A DNA stretch of 64,000 nt, from positions 372,001 through 436,000 of the forward strand of contig NZ_JANFLT010000005.1 of the NCBI RefSeq assembly GCF_024385505.1. Reading direction: 5' to 3'. Position numbers and translations under genes: made by a program. Source of the stretch: Arthrobacter zhaoxinii (GTDB taxonomy: Bacteria > Actinomycetota > Actinomycetes > Actinomycetales > Micrococcaceae). Below, one piece after another: positions 44,111-52,476 of this stretch. Below the pieces are notes generated by a model that worked only from the letters and a program-made list of their open reading frames with translations, was not told the origin of the DNA and made no database searches. Every line of letters starts with the position of its first letter. Positions within the stretch are counted from its first letter, which is position 1.

Positions 44111-46000
44111 TTATCCTGCCTTCCGCTTCGGCTCCCCGCGGGAGGCAAGGTACTGGGACGCCAGCCGGACGGGGGCATTGGGTGCACCGTAGCCCTCATA
44201 CCCGCCGCGCCGCTCCACCACTTCGAAGAACACGTTGCCCACGGTACCCGTGTAGAAGTGCAGGAATTCGCCGTCACCGTCGCGGTCATACAGCAGGTTC
44301 AAGTCCTGCAGTTCGGCCAGGAACCCCGGATCAAGCCGGAAGCGGGCGGCCAGGTCCTCATAGTAATTCGCCGGCACGGGCAGGAACCGCAGCCCCCTTT
44401 CGACCGCCTGCCGGGCGGTGGCGACCAGATCGGTGGAGGTGAAGGCAACGTGCTGGGGGTACTCCGCGCCGCCGGGTTCGGATTCCACGATCAACGGGGC
44501 GATGTTCAGCGCCAGCCGCACCCCGCCGTCGGCGCTGCGCATGACCTGGCTGCGGACCAGGCCCATGGGGCTGGGAACCTCCTGCGAGGCAATGGGAGTC
44601 AGGGAAAGCGTGGATTCGTAGAACAGGACGGCTTCGTCGAAGTGCTGCCAGGGCTGCGACAGGTTGATATGGTCAATAGCCGAAATCAGCGGCTGTCCGG
44701 CGGGTTCGGTGCCGGTTCCGCCGGGACCGTTCTGTGCCGCCGGGCCGAACTCGTCCGCCCACGCGGCCGTGCCGTCGGCGGTGGCCTCGCAGAGGAAGAC
44801 CTCCGTGGAATCCGGGGCAAATACGGCCTGCAGCACCTGCTCGTCCGCCTGGCTGCGCCGGCTGACCGGCCGTGCGCGCAGCTGCACCGCACGGGACGCC
44901 GCAGCCTGCGGGTCCTGCACATCCAGCCCCAGCGCGGAGATTCCCGGTTCCATTCCCCCGGCCTGCTGCCCGTTGATGATCACCCGCGCCGTGCCGGAGG
45001 TCCACAGCTGCACGGGTTTGGTCCGGTGCCGCCCGGCGAAGGTGAAGCCCAGCTGATGCAGGAGCGCGGACACCGTGTCCGGGCTCCCGGCCTTGACCTC
45101 GGCGAAGTTGAAGCCCGTTGGCTCGGCCACGCTCGGCAGGGTCGCGAGGGACATGGGATAGTGCGTGCCGGCGTCGTGCAGCGCGAGGTACGACGCCGTG
45201 CGCTCCTCCAGCCAGATCAGGGACCGCATGGCGTCCACGGCGGTGCGGTCCTCGGCGGTCTGCCGGAACACGTCGTTGAAGATTTCCAGGGACACCGGCC
45301 CGTCATAGCCGCTGCGGACCAGGTGGGCCATGAACCGCACCAGGTCGAACGCCCCCTCACCCGGAAAGACCCGGTAGTGCCGGCTCCAGGAGAGGACATC
45401 CAGGGACAGTTCCGGCGCGTCGGCGAGCTGGACGAAGAAGATCTTCTCCGCGGGGATTTTTTCGATCGCCGCCGGATCCCAGCCGCGGGAGAGGATGTGG
45501 AAGCTGTCCAGGCAGGTGCCGATCTGCGGGTGGTCGGCCAGGTCCACAATCCGCTGGGCATGCTCGAAGTCATTCACGTAGCGGCCCCAGGCCAGGGCTT
45601 CGTAGGCAACCTTCACCCCGTAGCCTGCAGCGAGCTCCCCCAGCCGGCGCAGCTGGTCCGCCGCCGCGGTGTCGTCGTCAATGGTCGCCGTGCCCACGTT
45701 GCTGCACAGCAGCATGGTCCCGATGCCCAGGCGGTTCATCAGCTCGAACTTGGCACGGGCCCGGTCCAGGTTGGCATTCAGGAGGGGCTCCTCCACGCCT
45801 TCGAAGTCGCGGAACGGCTGGTACAGGTCCAGGGTCAGTCCCAGGGTGTCCGCCAGGGCACGGATCTGCTCCGGGCTGGACGGGGACACCAAAAGGTCCG
45901 GCTCGAAGATTTCGATGCCGTCGAAACCGGCATCCGCGCAGGCGCGCATTTTCTCTTCGAGCGTCCCGCTCAGGCAGACGGTGGCAATTGACGTACGCAT
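44111..46000 (-). CDS. quiC: 3-dehydroshikimate dehydratase fused to an HPPD-like domain (QuiC type)
   Basis: A 629-aa bifunctional-looking protein. Residues 1-270 form a sugar-phosphate isomerase/epimerase TIM barrel (RTSIATVCLSGTLEEKM, GFDGIEIFEPDLL, YEALAWGRYVNDFEHA, CLDSFHILSRG) that dehydrates 3-dehydroshikimate to protocatechuate. Residues about 290-620 are a 4-hydroxyphenylpyruvate-dioxygenase-like double VOC domain. It retains plausible metal ligands in IDHINLSQ, YPQHVAFTS and NVFFEVVERRGG. The C-terminal domain occurs in QsuB/QuiC1 proteins; its role is not clear. GGAG lies 4 nt before the ATG, and aroE precedes by 18 bp. Confidence 0.92.
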   Translation of the reverse strand: MRTSIATVCLSGTLEEKMRACADAGFDGIEIFEPDLLVSPSSPEQIRALADTLGLTLDLYQPFRDFEGVEEPLLNANLDRARAKFELMNRLGIGTMLLCSNVGTATIDDDTAAADQLRRLGELAAGYGVKVAYEALAWGRYVNDFEHAQRIVDLADHPQIGTCLDSFHILSRGWDPAAIEKIPAEKIFFVQLADAPELSLDVLSWSRHYRVFPGEGAFDLVRFMAHLVRSGYDGPVSLEIFNDVFRQTAEDRTAVDAMRSLIWLEERTASYLALHDAGTHYPMSLATLPSVAEPTGFNFAEVKAGSPDTVSALLHQLGFTFAGRHRTKPVQLWTSGTARVIINGQQAGGMEPGISALGLDVQDPQAAASRAVQLRARPVSRRSQADEQVLQAVFAPDSTEVFLCEATADGTAAWADEFGPAAQNGPGGTGTEPAGQPLISAIDHINLSQPWQHFDEAVLFYESTLSLTPIASQEVPSPMGLVRSQVMRSADGGVRLALNIAPLIVESEPGGAEYPQHVAFTSTDLVATARQAVERGLRFLPVPANYYEDLAARFRLDPGFLAELQDLNLLYDRDGDGEFLHFYTGTVGNVFFEVVERRGGYEGYGAPNAPVRLASQYLASRGEPKRKAG

Positions 46001-46018
46001 GGTGCTCCGGTCCCGGCC

Positions 46019-46891
46019 TCAGCGGCCCTGGCTAATCAGTTCGTGGAAGTGGGTGAGCATCCGAGCGGCGTCGGGACGGATGCCGGTGATCAGTTCGAAG
46101 GCGTCCACGGCCTGGCCCACGGCCATCCGGCCGCCGTCCAGCACCCGGCACCCGCGCGCCCGGGCTCCGCGGATCAGTTCCGTTTCCACCGGACGGTAGA
46201 CGACGTCGGCCACCCACTGGGAGGAACTGAGCAGGTCCAGGTCCACGGCGATGCCCGGATGGGAATGCATCCCCACCGGTGTGGCATGGACCAGGCCGTC
46301 GGCTCCGGGCAGGACCGAGGGGAGGTCCGCCGGCGTGCCTGCGGTGATCCGCTGGTCCGGGAAAAGCCCGGACAGCGCTGCGGCGCGTTCCGCAGCACGC
46401 ACAGGATCCAGGTCCAGCAGGGTCAGCTCGCCGGTACCCGCCTTGAGCAGGGCATAGGCCACGGCCGCACCGGCCCCGCCCACGCCCAGCTGGACCACCG
46501 AATCCAGCGCCGCATCCGGAAGCCCGCCTGCCAGCGCCCCGCCGAAGCCGGAGAAATCGGTGTTGTGTCCGATGAACCGGCCGTCCCGGATCAGGACCGT
46601 GTTGACGGCGCCCAGCCGGGCGGCGTCGTCGGACACAACATCCAGTTCAGCGAGGACCAATTGCTTGCAGGGATGGGTAACGTTGAATGCGTTGAAGCCC
46701 AGGTCCCGGCCGGCGCGCAGCAGCGCACCGACGTCGGTGCCCGGGCGGTCCAGGGCGGTGAGGTCGATGGGCCGGTAGATGTAGCGCAGGCCCTGCTGAT
46801 CCGCTTCCCTTTCATGCATGGGAGGAGTGAGGGAAGCCGTAATGCCCTCCCCGATCAATCCGACAACGAATGATTCCCCGGTGCCGCTCAT
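46019..46891 (-). CDS. aroE: Quinate/shikimate dehydrogenase (QsuD-like)
   Basis: A 290-aa NAD(P)-dependent dehydrogenase. The substrate pocket shows SLTPPMHEREADQQG, NVTHPCKQ with the catalytic Lys, and GAVNTVLI then GHNTDFSGF. The Rossmann loop is GVGGAGAAVAYALLKAG. TPPMH (Thr in place of the usual Ser-Pro-Ser) and LDLDPVRA after the Rossmann strand (an acidic residue rather than the NADPH-binding NRT) fit the catabolic NAD-using quinate/shikimate dehydrogenases of corynebacteria rather than biosynthetic AroE. First gene of the operon. Confidence 0.9.
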   Translation of the reverse strand: MSGTGESFVVGLIGEGITASLTPPMHEREADQQGLRYIYRPIDLTALDRPGTDVGALLRAGRDLGFNAFNVTHPCKQLVLAELDVVSDDAARLGAVNTVLIRDGRFIGHNTDFSGFGGALAGGLPDAALDSVVQLGVGGAGAAVAYALLKAGTGELTLLDLDPVRAAERAAALSGLFPDQRITAGTPADLPSVLPGADGLVHATPVGMHSHPGIAVDLDLLSSSQWVADVVYRPVETELIRGARARGCRVLDGGRMAVGQAVDAFELITGIRPDAARMLTHFHELISQGR

Positions 46892-47122
46892 GGTGCTGTT
46901 CCTTCCGGTGCATGTGCATACGTGTGCAGGGCCGGTTCCGACGAACGCGGGCCGATTTGGCCGCGGCTTGCCCGGCCCATAACTGTGGGCTACATTACTT
47001 CAAGTGTACGGAGAATGCACACAGGTGCGCATAGTGCACACCGGGCGTCCCTTTCAGGCTTCCGCAGCACACTTTCCATCTCCGCTCCGCCCCCCACGTC
47101 AGCCACCGTCAGGAGAGATGCA
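46892..47122. promoter_or_regulatory. Divergent control region of the shikimate genes
   Basis: A 231-bp region between divergent aroE and the permease gene. It carries several copies of GTGCA/TGCAC: 46909-46913, 46915-46919, 46924-46928, 47016-47020, and the palindrome GTGCAC at 47034-47039. These are possible IclR-protein sites. The permease has AGGAGAG before its ATG. Confidence 0.4.
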
Positions 47123-48469
47123 ATGGACGCATCCGCCCCCGCTGGACCCGCAACGGGTAAGACCCCGCGCAAGGCCGCCACTGCCAGCTTTATGGGCAGT
47201 GCCGTCGAGTACTACGATTTCTTCATTTTCGGTTCCGCCGCCGCGCTCATTTTTCCGCGCGTGTTCTTCCCGGATGCCGACACCCAGGCCAGCGTGATGT
47301 CGCTTGCCACCTTTGGTTTCGCCTACATCGCCCGTCCGGTGGGCGCCGTCATCCTCGGACACTTCGGTGACCGGGTGGGCCGCCAGAAGGTCCTGATGTT
47401 CACCCTCCTGCTGATGGGCGGGTCCACCTTCCTGATCGGCTGCCTGCCGGACTTCAACACGATCGGCTGGTGGGCTCCGGTACTGCTGGTCTTCTGCCGC
47501 CTGATGCAGGGCCTTTCCGCGGCCGGGGAGCAGGCCGGCGCCAGTTCCATGACCCTGGAACACGCACCGGACAACCGGCGCTCGTTCTTCACGTCCTGGA
47601 CACTGACCGGAACCCAGGGCGGGCAGATCCTTGCCGCACTGGTGTTCATCCCCGTGGTTGCCCTGCCGGACGACATCAAATACGGCATCGGCTGGCGCAT
47701 TCCGTTCTGGCTGAGCGCCGTGGTTGTCATTGTCACCTTCTTCATCCGCCGCTCGCTGCACGAAACCCCCACCTTCACGGAGGCAAAGGAACGCAACGAG
47801 ATTGTGAAGCTGCCGGTGGGCGTCCTGCTCAAGGACCACTGGCGCGACGTGCTTCGCGTCATCTGCTGCGCCTTCATTGCGGCGGTGTCCACCGTGTACG
47901 GAACGCTGGCCATCAAGTACGGCACCGAGGTGGGCAACGTGGACGCGAATATCACGCTCTGGCTCGTGGTGGCCGGAAACGTCTTTGCACTGTTCACGCA
48001 GCCCCTGTTCGGCCGGTTGGCCGACCGGATCGGGCGCCGTCCGGTCTTCGTCTACGGCGCGGTCTCCAGTGCAGTGATCATGCCGTTCTACCTGCTGTCC
48101 ATGGAGTCCGGTAACACGCTGCTGCAGTTCGCCCTTTCCGTTGCAGTCTTCTCCTGCGGCTACGCCGCGGCGAACGCCGTCTGGCCGTCCTTCTACGGAG
48201 AGATGTTCAGCGCCAAGGTCCGCTTCTCCGGCCTGGCCATCGGCACGCAGCTCGGCTTCCTGATGGCCGGTTTTGCACCGTCCATCGTTGCGGCCATCGG
48301 CGGGCTGGAACCCGGCGGATGGGTGGTGACCAGCATGTTCACCGGCGTCATCTGTGCGATCGCTGCGATTTCCGCCCTTACCGCCAAGGAAACCGCGCAC
48401 ACCCCCACTGCCGAACTGGGTCTGGGCCCGGCCAAGACCGCCGCCCCGGTGCGCCCGGCCACGGCGTAG
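47123..48469 (+). CDS. MHS-family MFS permease, probably for shikimate/quinate
   Basis: A 448-aa metabolite:H+ symporter with 12 hydrophobic helices. Hallmarks are SFMGSAVEYYDFFIFGSAAAL at helix 1, GHFGDRVGRQKVLM (MFS motif A) near residue 82, and RLADRIGRRPVF in the second half. E. coli ShiA belongs to this family. The start at 47123 (MDASAPAGPATG) has AGGAGAG 5 nt upstream; the longer open frame is rejected. Divergence from the shikimate catabolic operon suggests its substrate; the exact ligand is inferred. Confidence 0.9.
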   Translation: MDASAPAGPATGKTPRKAATASFMGSAVEYYDFFIFGSAAALIFPRVFFPDADTQASVMSLATFGFAYIARPVGAVILGHFGDRVGRQKVLMFTLLLMGGSTFLIGCLPDFNTIGWWAPVLLVFCRLMQGLSAAGEQAGASSMTLEHAPDNRRSFFTSWTLTGTQGGQILAALVFIPVVALPDDIKYGIGWRIPFWLSAVVVIVTFFIRRSLHETPTFTEAKERNEIVKLPVGVLLKDHWRDVLRVICCAFIAAVSTVYGTLAIKYGTEVGNVDANITLWLVVAGNVFALFTQPLFGRLADRIGRRPVFVYGAVSSAVIMPFYLLSMESGNTLLQFALSVAVFSCGYAAANAVWPSFYGEMFSAKVRFSGLAIGTQLGFLMAGFAPSIVAAIGGLEPGGWVVTSMFTGVICAIAAISALTAKETAHTPTAELGLGPAKTAAPVRPATA

Positions 48470-48496
48470 GGAACTACCCCGGAAACGTACGGATCA

Positions 48497-48541
48497 GCCA
48501 CAGGGCCGGGGCGGGACATTCTCCCGCCCCGGCCCTGTGGC
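48497..48541. terminator. Bidirectional hairpin terminator
   Basis: A 20-bp perfect stem (48497-48516 against 48522-48541) with loop CATTC, between the convergent permease and AarF genes. It lacks a T run on either side. Confidence 0.75.
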
Positions 48542-48584
48542 ATATCCGGGTGGGTACTGTGCCGCCGGATACCGAGCGGCCGGG

Positions 48585-50243
48585 TCACATGCCGCGCAGC
48601 CGGGCCCGGCGCGAAGTCCAGGCAATGTACCCGCCCAGCGCGCCCGTGGACGCGAGCCCGGCACTCATCAGCGGTGCCTGCCACGATTTCCAGCGGGACG
48701 AATCACCCAGCGTCAGCTCGCCCACACCCCGGATAAACGCCGAAGCGAAGATTGCCGCCACCAGCCGGTTGCCCACGCGCTCCAGCCGCATCACCAGCGG
48801 CAGCAGTTCCTCGCCGCGGAGGTGGACCTCCATGCCCTCGATTTCCAGGGTGTTGAGCAGCCGGCGTGCCTGGTCCGGCAGTTCCGCTCCCAGCTCCAGG
48901 ACCTCCGTTCCCGCACGGCCGAGCCTGCGGGCGTAGTTCACGGGGTTCAGCTGCTGCAGCGCCATCCTGCGGGCGTACGGGCCCAGGGTGGGGCCCAGCC
49001 GGAACTGGGGATCCAGCACCTCGCCCATGCCCTCGGTCATGATCAGCATCCGCAGCAGCAGCGCCATTTCGCGGGGAAGCTGGATGTGGTGCGTGCGCAG
49101 GATGCCCAGTCCGGTGCTGATGATGGTCCCCACCGGCGCGCTGCCCAGGTCCTTGCCGGAGTACAGGCGGATCAGCGGTCCCAGGTCCATCCTCAGCTTT
49201 ACCCGGTTCACCCGCATGCCGGAAGCGTTGATCCGCGCCAGTGCATTAGTGATCCGCTCGGGGTCCTTGCGCACAATGCCGATGAACAGGGCCGAGAGCT
49301 GGCTGCGGAGCTTCTCGTCCACCTCCCCCACCATTCCGAAGTCAATCAGTCCCACCCGGCCGCCGGGCTGCACGAAAAGATTCCCGGGGTGCGGGTCCGC
49401 ATGGAAGAACCCGTCCTCGAAGACCATTTTCATTTCCACGCGGGCAGCAGCCACCGCAAGTGCGGGACGGTCGATCCCCGCGGCGTCGAGCGCGTCCACA
49501 TCCGTGACCTTCATCCCCCGGATCCGGTCCATCGTCAGGACCCGGGAGGTGCTGTGGTCCCAGTACACTGCAGGAATGGTAATCGCCGCGTCATTTTCGA
49601 AGTTGACCTGGAAACGGTCCGCGTTGCGTCCTTCCTGGAGGTAGTCGAGCTCGGAGCGGAGGGTGGCGGCGAATTCATCCATGAGTCCGGTGATGTCATA
49701 GTCCCGGGCCGCTTCCCAGCGTTTGCCGGCCGCATTGGCCAGGTTCTGCAGGATCTCCAGGTCCTGGTCCACCTGGGCGGCAATCCCGGGCCGGCGTACC
49801 TTGACCACCACCTCCGTACCGTCCTTCAGTGTTGCGGCATAGACCTGCCCGATCGAGGCGCTTGCCATGACGGTGGTGTCAAAGGAGCCGAAGACCTCCA
49901 GCGGGTCCCCGCCCAGTTCCTGACGGAGCTCTTCCATGATCTGCGGCCACGGTACCGCTTCGGCATTGTCCTGCAGCTTCGCCAGTTCCCGCTGGTAGTC
50001 CGGCGGCAGCAGGTCGGGGCGGGTGGAGAGCAGCTGGCCGATCTTCACATACGTGGGGCCGAGCTCCTCAAGCGCCGTGCGCAGGTACTCGGGGCGGGTG
50101 CGTGGCCGGCCGGCCGGATCCGGGTCCTGCTGCCTGCGGAACGGCAGCCTGCCTTCGAGGCCGAGGGCGGACACCAGAAAACCCAAACCGTTGCGGGAGA
50201 GGATCTCGGCGATCTGCCGGTAACGGTCCAGCTGGCTGATCAT
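48585..50243 (-). CDS. AarF/UbiB/ABC1 atypical kinase-like protein
   Basis: A 552-aa member of the UbiB family. The KxGQ motif is YVKIGQLLSTRPDLLP near residue 65, the Ala-rich nucleotide loop is MASASIGQVYAA, followed by VVVKVRRPG. The catalytic loop is HADPHPGN and the metal site is LIDFGMVG. Two hydrophobic C-terminal segments suggest membrane attachment. The family has ATPase activity linked to isoprenoid quinone metabolism; actinobacteria use menaquinone, so the role here is unclear. GGAG lies 7 nt before the ATG. Confidence 0.92.
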   Translation of the reverse strand: MISQLDRYRQIAEILSRNGLGFLVSALGLEGRLPFRRQQDPDPAGRPRTRPEYLRTALEELGPTYVKIGQLLSTRPDLLPPDYQRELAKLQDNAEAVPWPQIMEELRQELGGDPLEVFGSFDTTVMASASIGQVYAATLKDGTEVVVKVRRPGIAAQVDQDLEILQNLANAAGKRWEAARDYDITGLMDEFAATLRSELDYLQEGRNADRFQVNFENDAAITIPAVYWDHSTSRVLTMDRIRGMKVTDVDALDAAGIDRPALAVAAARVEMKMVFEDGFFHADPHPGNLFVQPGGRVGLIDFGMVGEVDEKLRSQLSALFIGIVRKDPERITNALARINASGMRVNRVKLRMDLGPLIRLYSGKDLGSAPVGTIISTGLGILRTHHIQLPREMALLLRMLIMTEGMGEVLDPQFRLGPTLGPYARRMALQQLNPVNYARRLGRAGTEVLELGAELPDQARRLLNTLEIEGMEVHLRGEELLPLVMRLERVGNRLVAAIFASAFIRGVGELTLGDSSRWKSWQAPLMSAGLASTGALGGYIAWTSRRARLRGM

Positions 50244-50281
50244 TGCTCTGCTCCGTCCACGAAGATCCTTAGGCAGGCTGC

Positions 50282-50297
50282 GTTTCGTTACCGAAAC
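50282..50297. promoter_or_regulatory. Palindromic operator-like site upstream of the aarF-like gene
   Basis: GTTTCG-TTAC-CGAAAC, a 16-bp inverted repeat. On the minus strand TAGTGT (50296-50301), a possible -10, immediately precedes and overlaps it, so the palindrome covers the expected transcription start. TetR-family operators often look like this. Confidence 0.55.
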
Positions 50298-50381
50298 ACT
50301 AGCCGGAGGACAGGTTCCGCCGACAGGCCCCGGACCCCGTGCGACGCATGCGCGGCAGTGCGGGCATCCGGAAGCGTCCGG

Positions 50382-51482
50382 TCAGAGCAGGGAGCGGTAA
50401 ATCGCTTCGTGGGCGGCGGCCACCCGGCGGCGCTCGGCGGTCCGTTCCTCCCGGCTCAGTCCGGGCCAGGAACGGGATGAATGCACCTGCTTGAGCGCGC
50501 CGGCGAGGGACTGGGCATCCAGTCCCTCTTCGTCGTGGACGAATTCGGTCACGGTGGAACGCTGCTGGGCATAGAAACCGCAGGACGGCGCCAGCACACT
50601 CGTGCCCAGATCGGTGCACGCCTCCAGCCAGCCGGAGTGCGTGCCGAACCGGTACGGCAGCACGGATACGTCCAGGCTTGACAGGTAGTCCCACAGTGCA
50701 GGCTCGTCGAAGTAGTCGCGGACCTGCAGCTCCAGCCGCCCGGCATCGGCGGCTTCCGTGAGCCAGCGGTGCAGGTCCGGTCGGAACTTCTCCCCTCCGG
50801 GCGTGAGGATGTCCGGGTGCCCGTTCACCTGCAGCACGGCACCGGGAAGCTGCTCCACGGCGTCGAGCAGATCCGGCAGCACCGCCCCGTCCATCATGTT
50901 CGGGCGCAGGCTCTTCAGGTGCACCCCGACGCGGAACTCCCCGCGGGGACCGGCCTCGAGCCGCCGGGCCTGGCGCCGCTCCAGCTCGTCGAGCCCGACA
51001 ACGTGCGGGTGCGGCAGCACCTGCGGGCGGCGGCCCCATCGACGCTCGACGACGTCGGCCGCCCCGGGCGTGAGCGTGATCAGCGCATCGGCTGCGGAAA
51101 TCAGCACGTCAAGCTGCGCGTCGTGCGCCTCCGGCGTGAGGTGGTGCGGATTGCGCAGGTCGTGGACCGTGTAGACCAGCGGTTTTCCCTGCGCCTTCAA
51201 CTCCGCGGTGACGGCCCGCAGATCGGCGGGGGAAATGGCATCAAAGCCGAAGTGGATGTGCATCAAGTCAAAGCTGTCCGCGTTCTCCCGGATCCAGGCT
51301 GCGTCCAGCATGACCGGCGGCCACCACGTCGCTTCCGTGGACTGGCCCGGATTGCGGGGATCGGGGTCCGGCAGGCGCACTACGGGATTCCGCTCGCCGG
51401 GGACGGCACCGGTATGCCGGATGTAGACCTGGCTGTGCGGCACTGACGCCACCCTGATCATTGAATCTGCCGCCGTGCCCAC
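50382..51482 (-). CDS. Glycosyltransferase, GT4-like
   Basis: A 366-aa protein with a GT-B fold. YTVHDLRNPHHLTPEAHDAQ lies in the N-terminal acceptor domain; the C-terminal donor domain has VGVHLKSLRPN, DYFDEPALWDYLSSLDVSVLPYRFGTHSGWLEACTDLG near residues 255-295 and a terminal YRSLL. The open frame begins further upstream; I prefer the GTG at 51482 because AAGGAG stands 5 nt before it. An internal ATG at 51461 is an alternative. It opens a group of four glycosyltransferases and is divergent from the second. Confidence 0.82.
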   Translation of the reverse strand: MGTAADSMIRVASVPHSQVYIRHTGAVPGERNPVVRLPDPDPRNPGQSTEATWWPPVMLDAAWIRENADSFDLMHIHFGFDAISPADLRAVTAELKAQGKPLVYTVHDLRNPHHLTPEAHDAQLDVLISAADALITLTPGAADVVERRWGRRPQVLPHPHVVGLDELERRQARRLEAGPRGEFRVGVHLKSLRPNMMDGAVLPDLLDAVEQLPGAVLQVNGHPDILTPGGEKFRPDLHRWLTEAADAGRLELQVRDYFDEPALWDYLSSLDVSVLPYRFGTHSGWLEACTDLGTSVLAPSCGFYAQQRSTVTEFVHDEEGLDAQSLAGALKQVHSSRSWPGLSREERTAERRRVAAAHEAIYRSLL

Positions 51483-51515
51483 GCCTGCTCCTTCTCCGCC
51501 GGAAAAACCTTCTTC

Positions 51516-51523
51516 AGTATACT
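51516..51523. promoter_or_regulatory. Symmetrical -10 element shared by divergent glycosyltransferase genes
   Basis: The palindrome AGTATACT gives TATACT on the plus strand (51518-51523) and on the minus strand (51516-51521). The predicted transcripts start about 40 nt before the plus-strand gene and about 27 nt before the minus-strand gene. No -35 consensus on either side. Confidence 0.5.
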
Positions 51524-51570
51524 TAGTGGTTTCGGGCGCCCGGGTCGGGCACCCCAGGCGGAAGGGAAGA

Positions 51571-52476
51571 ATGCAGCCTCGGCATACGGGCTCCCCCCAG
51601 GAGTTTTCGGTCCTGATCATCAGCTCGGGACGGGACGCCCACCTGGCCAATGCAGTCCGCGGCATTGGCCGCTCTACGTGCCGGCCCGCCGAAATAGTGG
51701 TTTGCTACCTGAACCAGCCCTCGGCTGTTCCCCCGTCCAGTGAGGTGCCTCTGCGGGTGGTCCACACGGCGTCGGCGCCCGGCGGGCCGCTGCCGCTGGG
51801 AGCGGGCCGGAATGCCGCCGCTGCCGCCGCCCGGTCCGGCGCTCTGGTCTTCCTGGACGTGGACTGCATTCCCGGCCCGGAGATGTTCGAACAGCTGCTG
51901 GCCGATCTGGACCGCGCAGGCGGCCTGGTGATGGCCGCGCCCCGCTACCTCGCGGCGGACGCGGACGTCCAGGCCTGGGTAGCCGACGGCGACGAGTCAG
52001 TGCTGCTGCGCGATTCCGTGCCGCACCATGCCCGCGCTGCCCTGGCACCGGCGCCGGGAGAGCCGGCAGCCGCCTCGCAGGAATACGCCCTGTTCTGGTC
52101 CCTGGGATTTGCGGTCCGCCGGGATACCTTCGACCGGATCGGCGGCTTTGACGAATCCTTCGCCGGCTACGGCGGCGAGGACACGGACTTCGCCTTCACG
52201 GCCCGGCGGGAAGCCGTCCCCCTGGCGTTCTCCGCGGCAACCATGTTCCACCAGCACCACGGGGTGCACCGGCCGCCGCTGCAGCACCTGGAATCGATCG
52301 TGATCAACGCCGAGGCGTTCCGGCGCAAATGGGGCACCTGGCCGATGACCGGCTGGCTCGAGGCCTTTGCCCGGGACGGCTACGTCTCCTGGGACCGCGG
52401 CGGCGGTGAGCTGCGCCTGCTGCGCCGTCCCGGTTCCGCTGAGCTTGCAGCGGTTCGGGTCAACGCGCCGTACTGA
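51571..52476 (+). CDS. Glycosyltransferase family 2-like protein
   Basis: A 301-aa GT-A fold enzyme. FSVLIISSGRDAHLANAV starts the nucleotide-sugar domain. The metal-binding DxD-type site is VFLDVDCIPGP near residue 95. The acceptor region carries GGFDESFAGYGGEDTDFAFTARR near residues 190-212, with the ED catalytic motif of GT2/GT7-like transferases, and FHQHHGVH. The ATG at 51571 follows GGAAGGGAAGA. No transmembrane helix. Its 3' end overlaps the convergent gene by 17 bp. Confidence 0.85.
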   Translation: MQPRHTGSPQEFSVLIISSGRDAHLANAVRGIGRSTCRPAEIVVCYLNQPSAVPPSSEVPLRVVHTASAPGGPLPLGAGRNAAAAAARSGALVFLDVDCIPGPEMFEQLLADLDRAGGLVMAAPRYLAADADVQAWVADGDESVLLRDSVPHHARAALAPAPGEPAAASQEYALFWSLGFAVRRDTFDRIGGFDESFAGYGGEDTDFAFTARREAVPLAFSAATMFHQHHGVHRPPLQHLESIVINAEAFRRKWGTWPMTGWLEAFARDGYVSWDRGGGELRLLRRPGSAELAAVRVNAPY

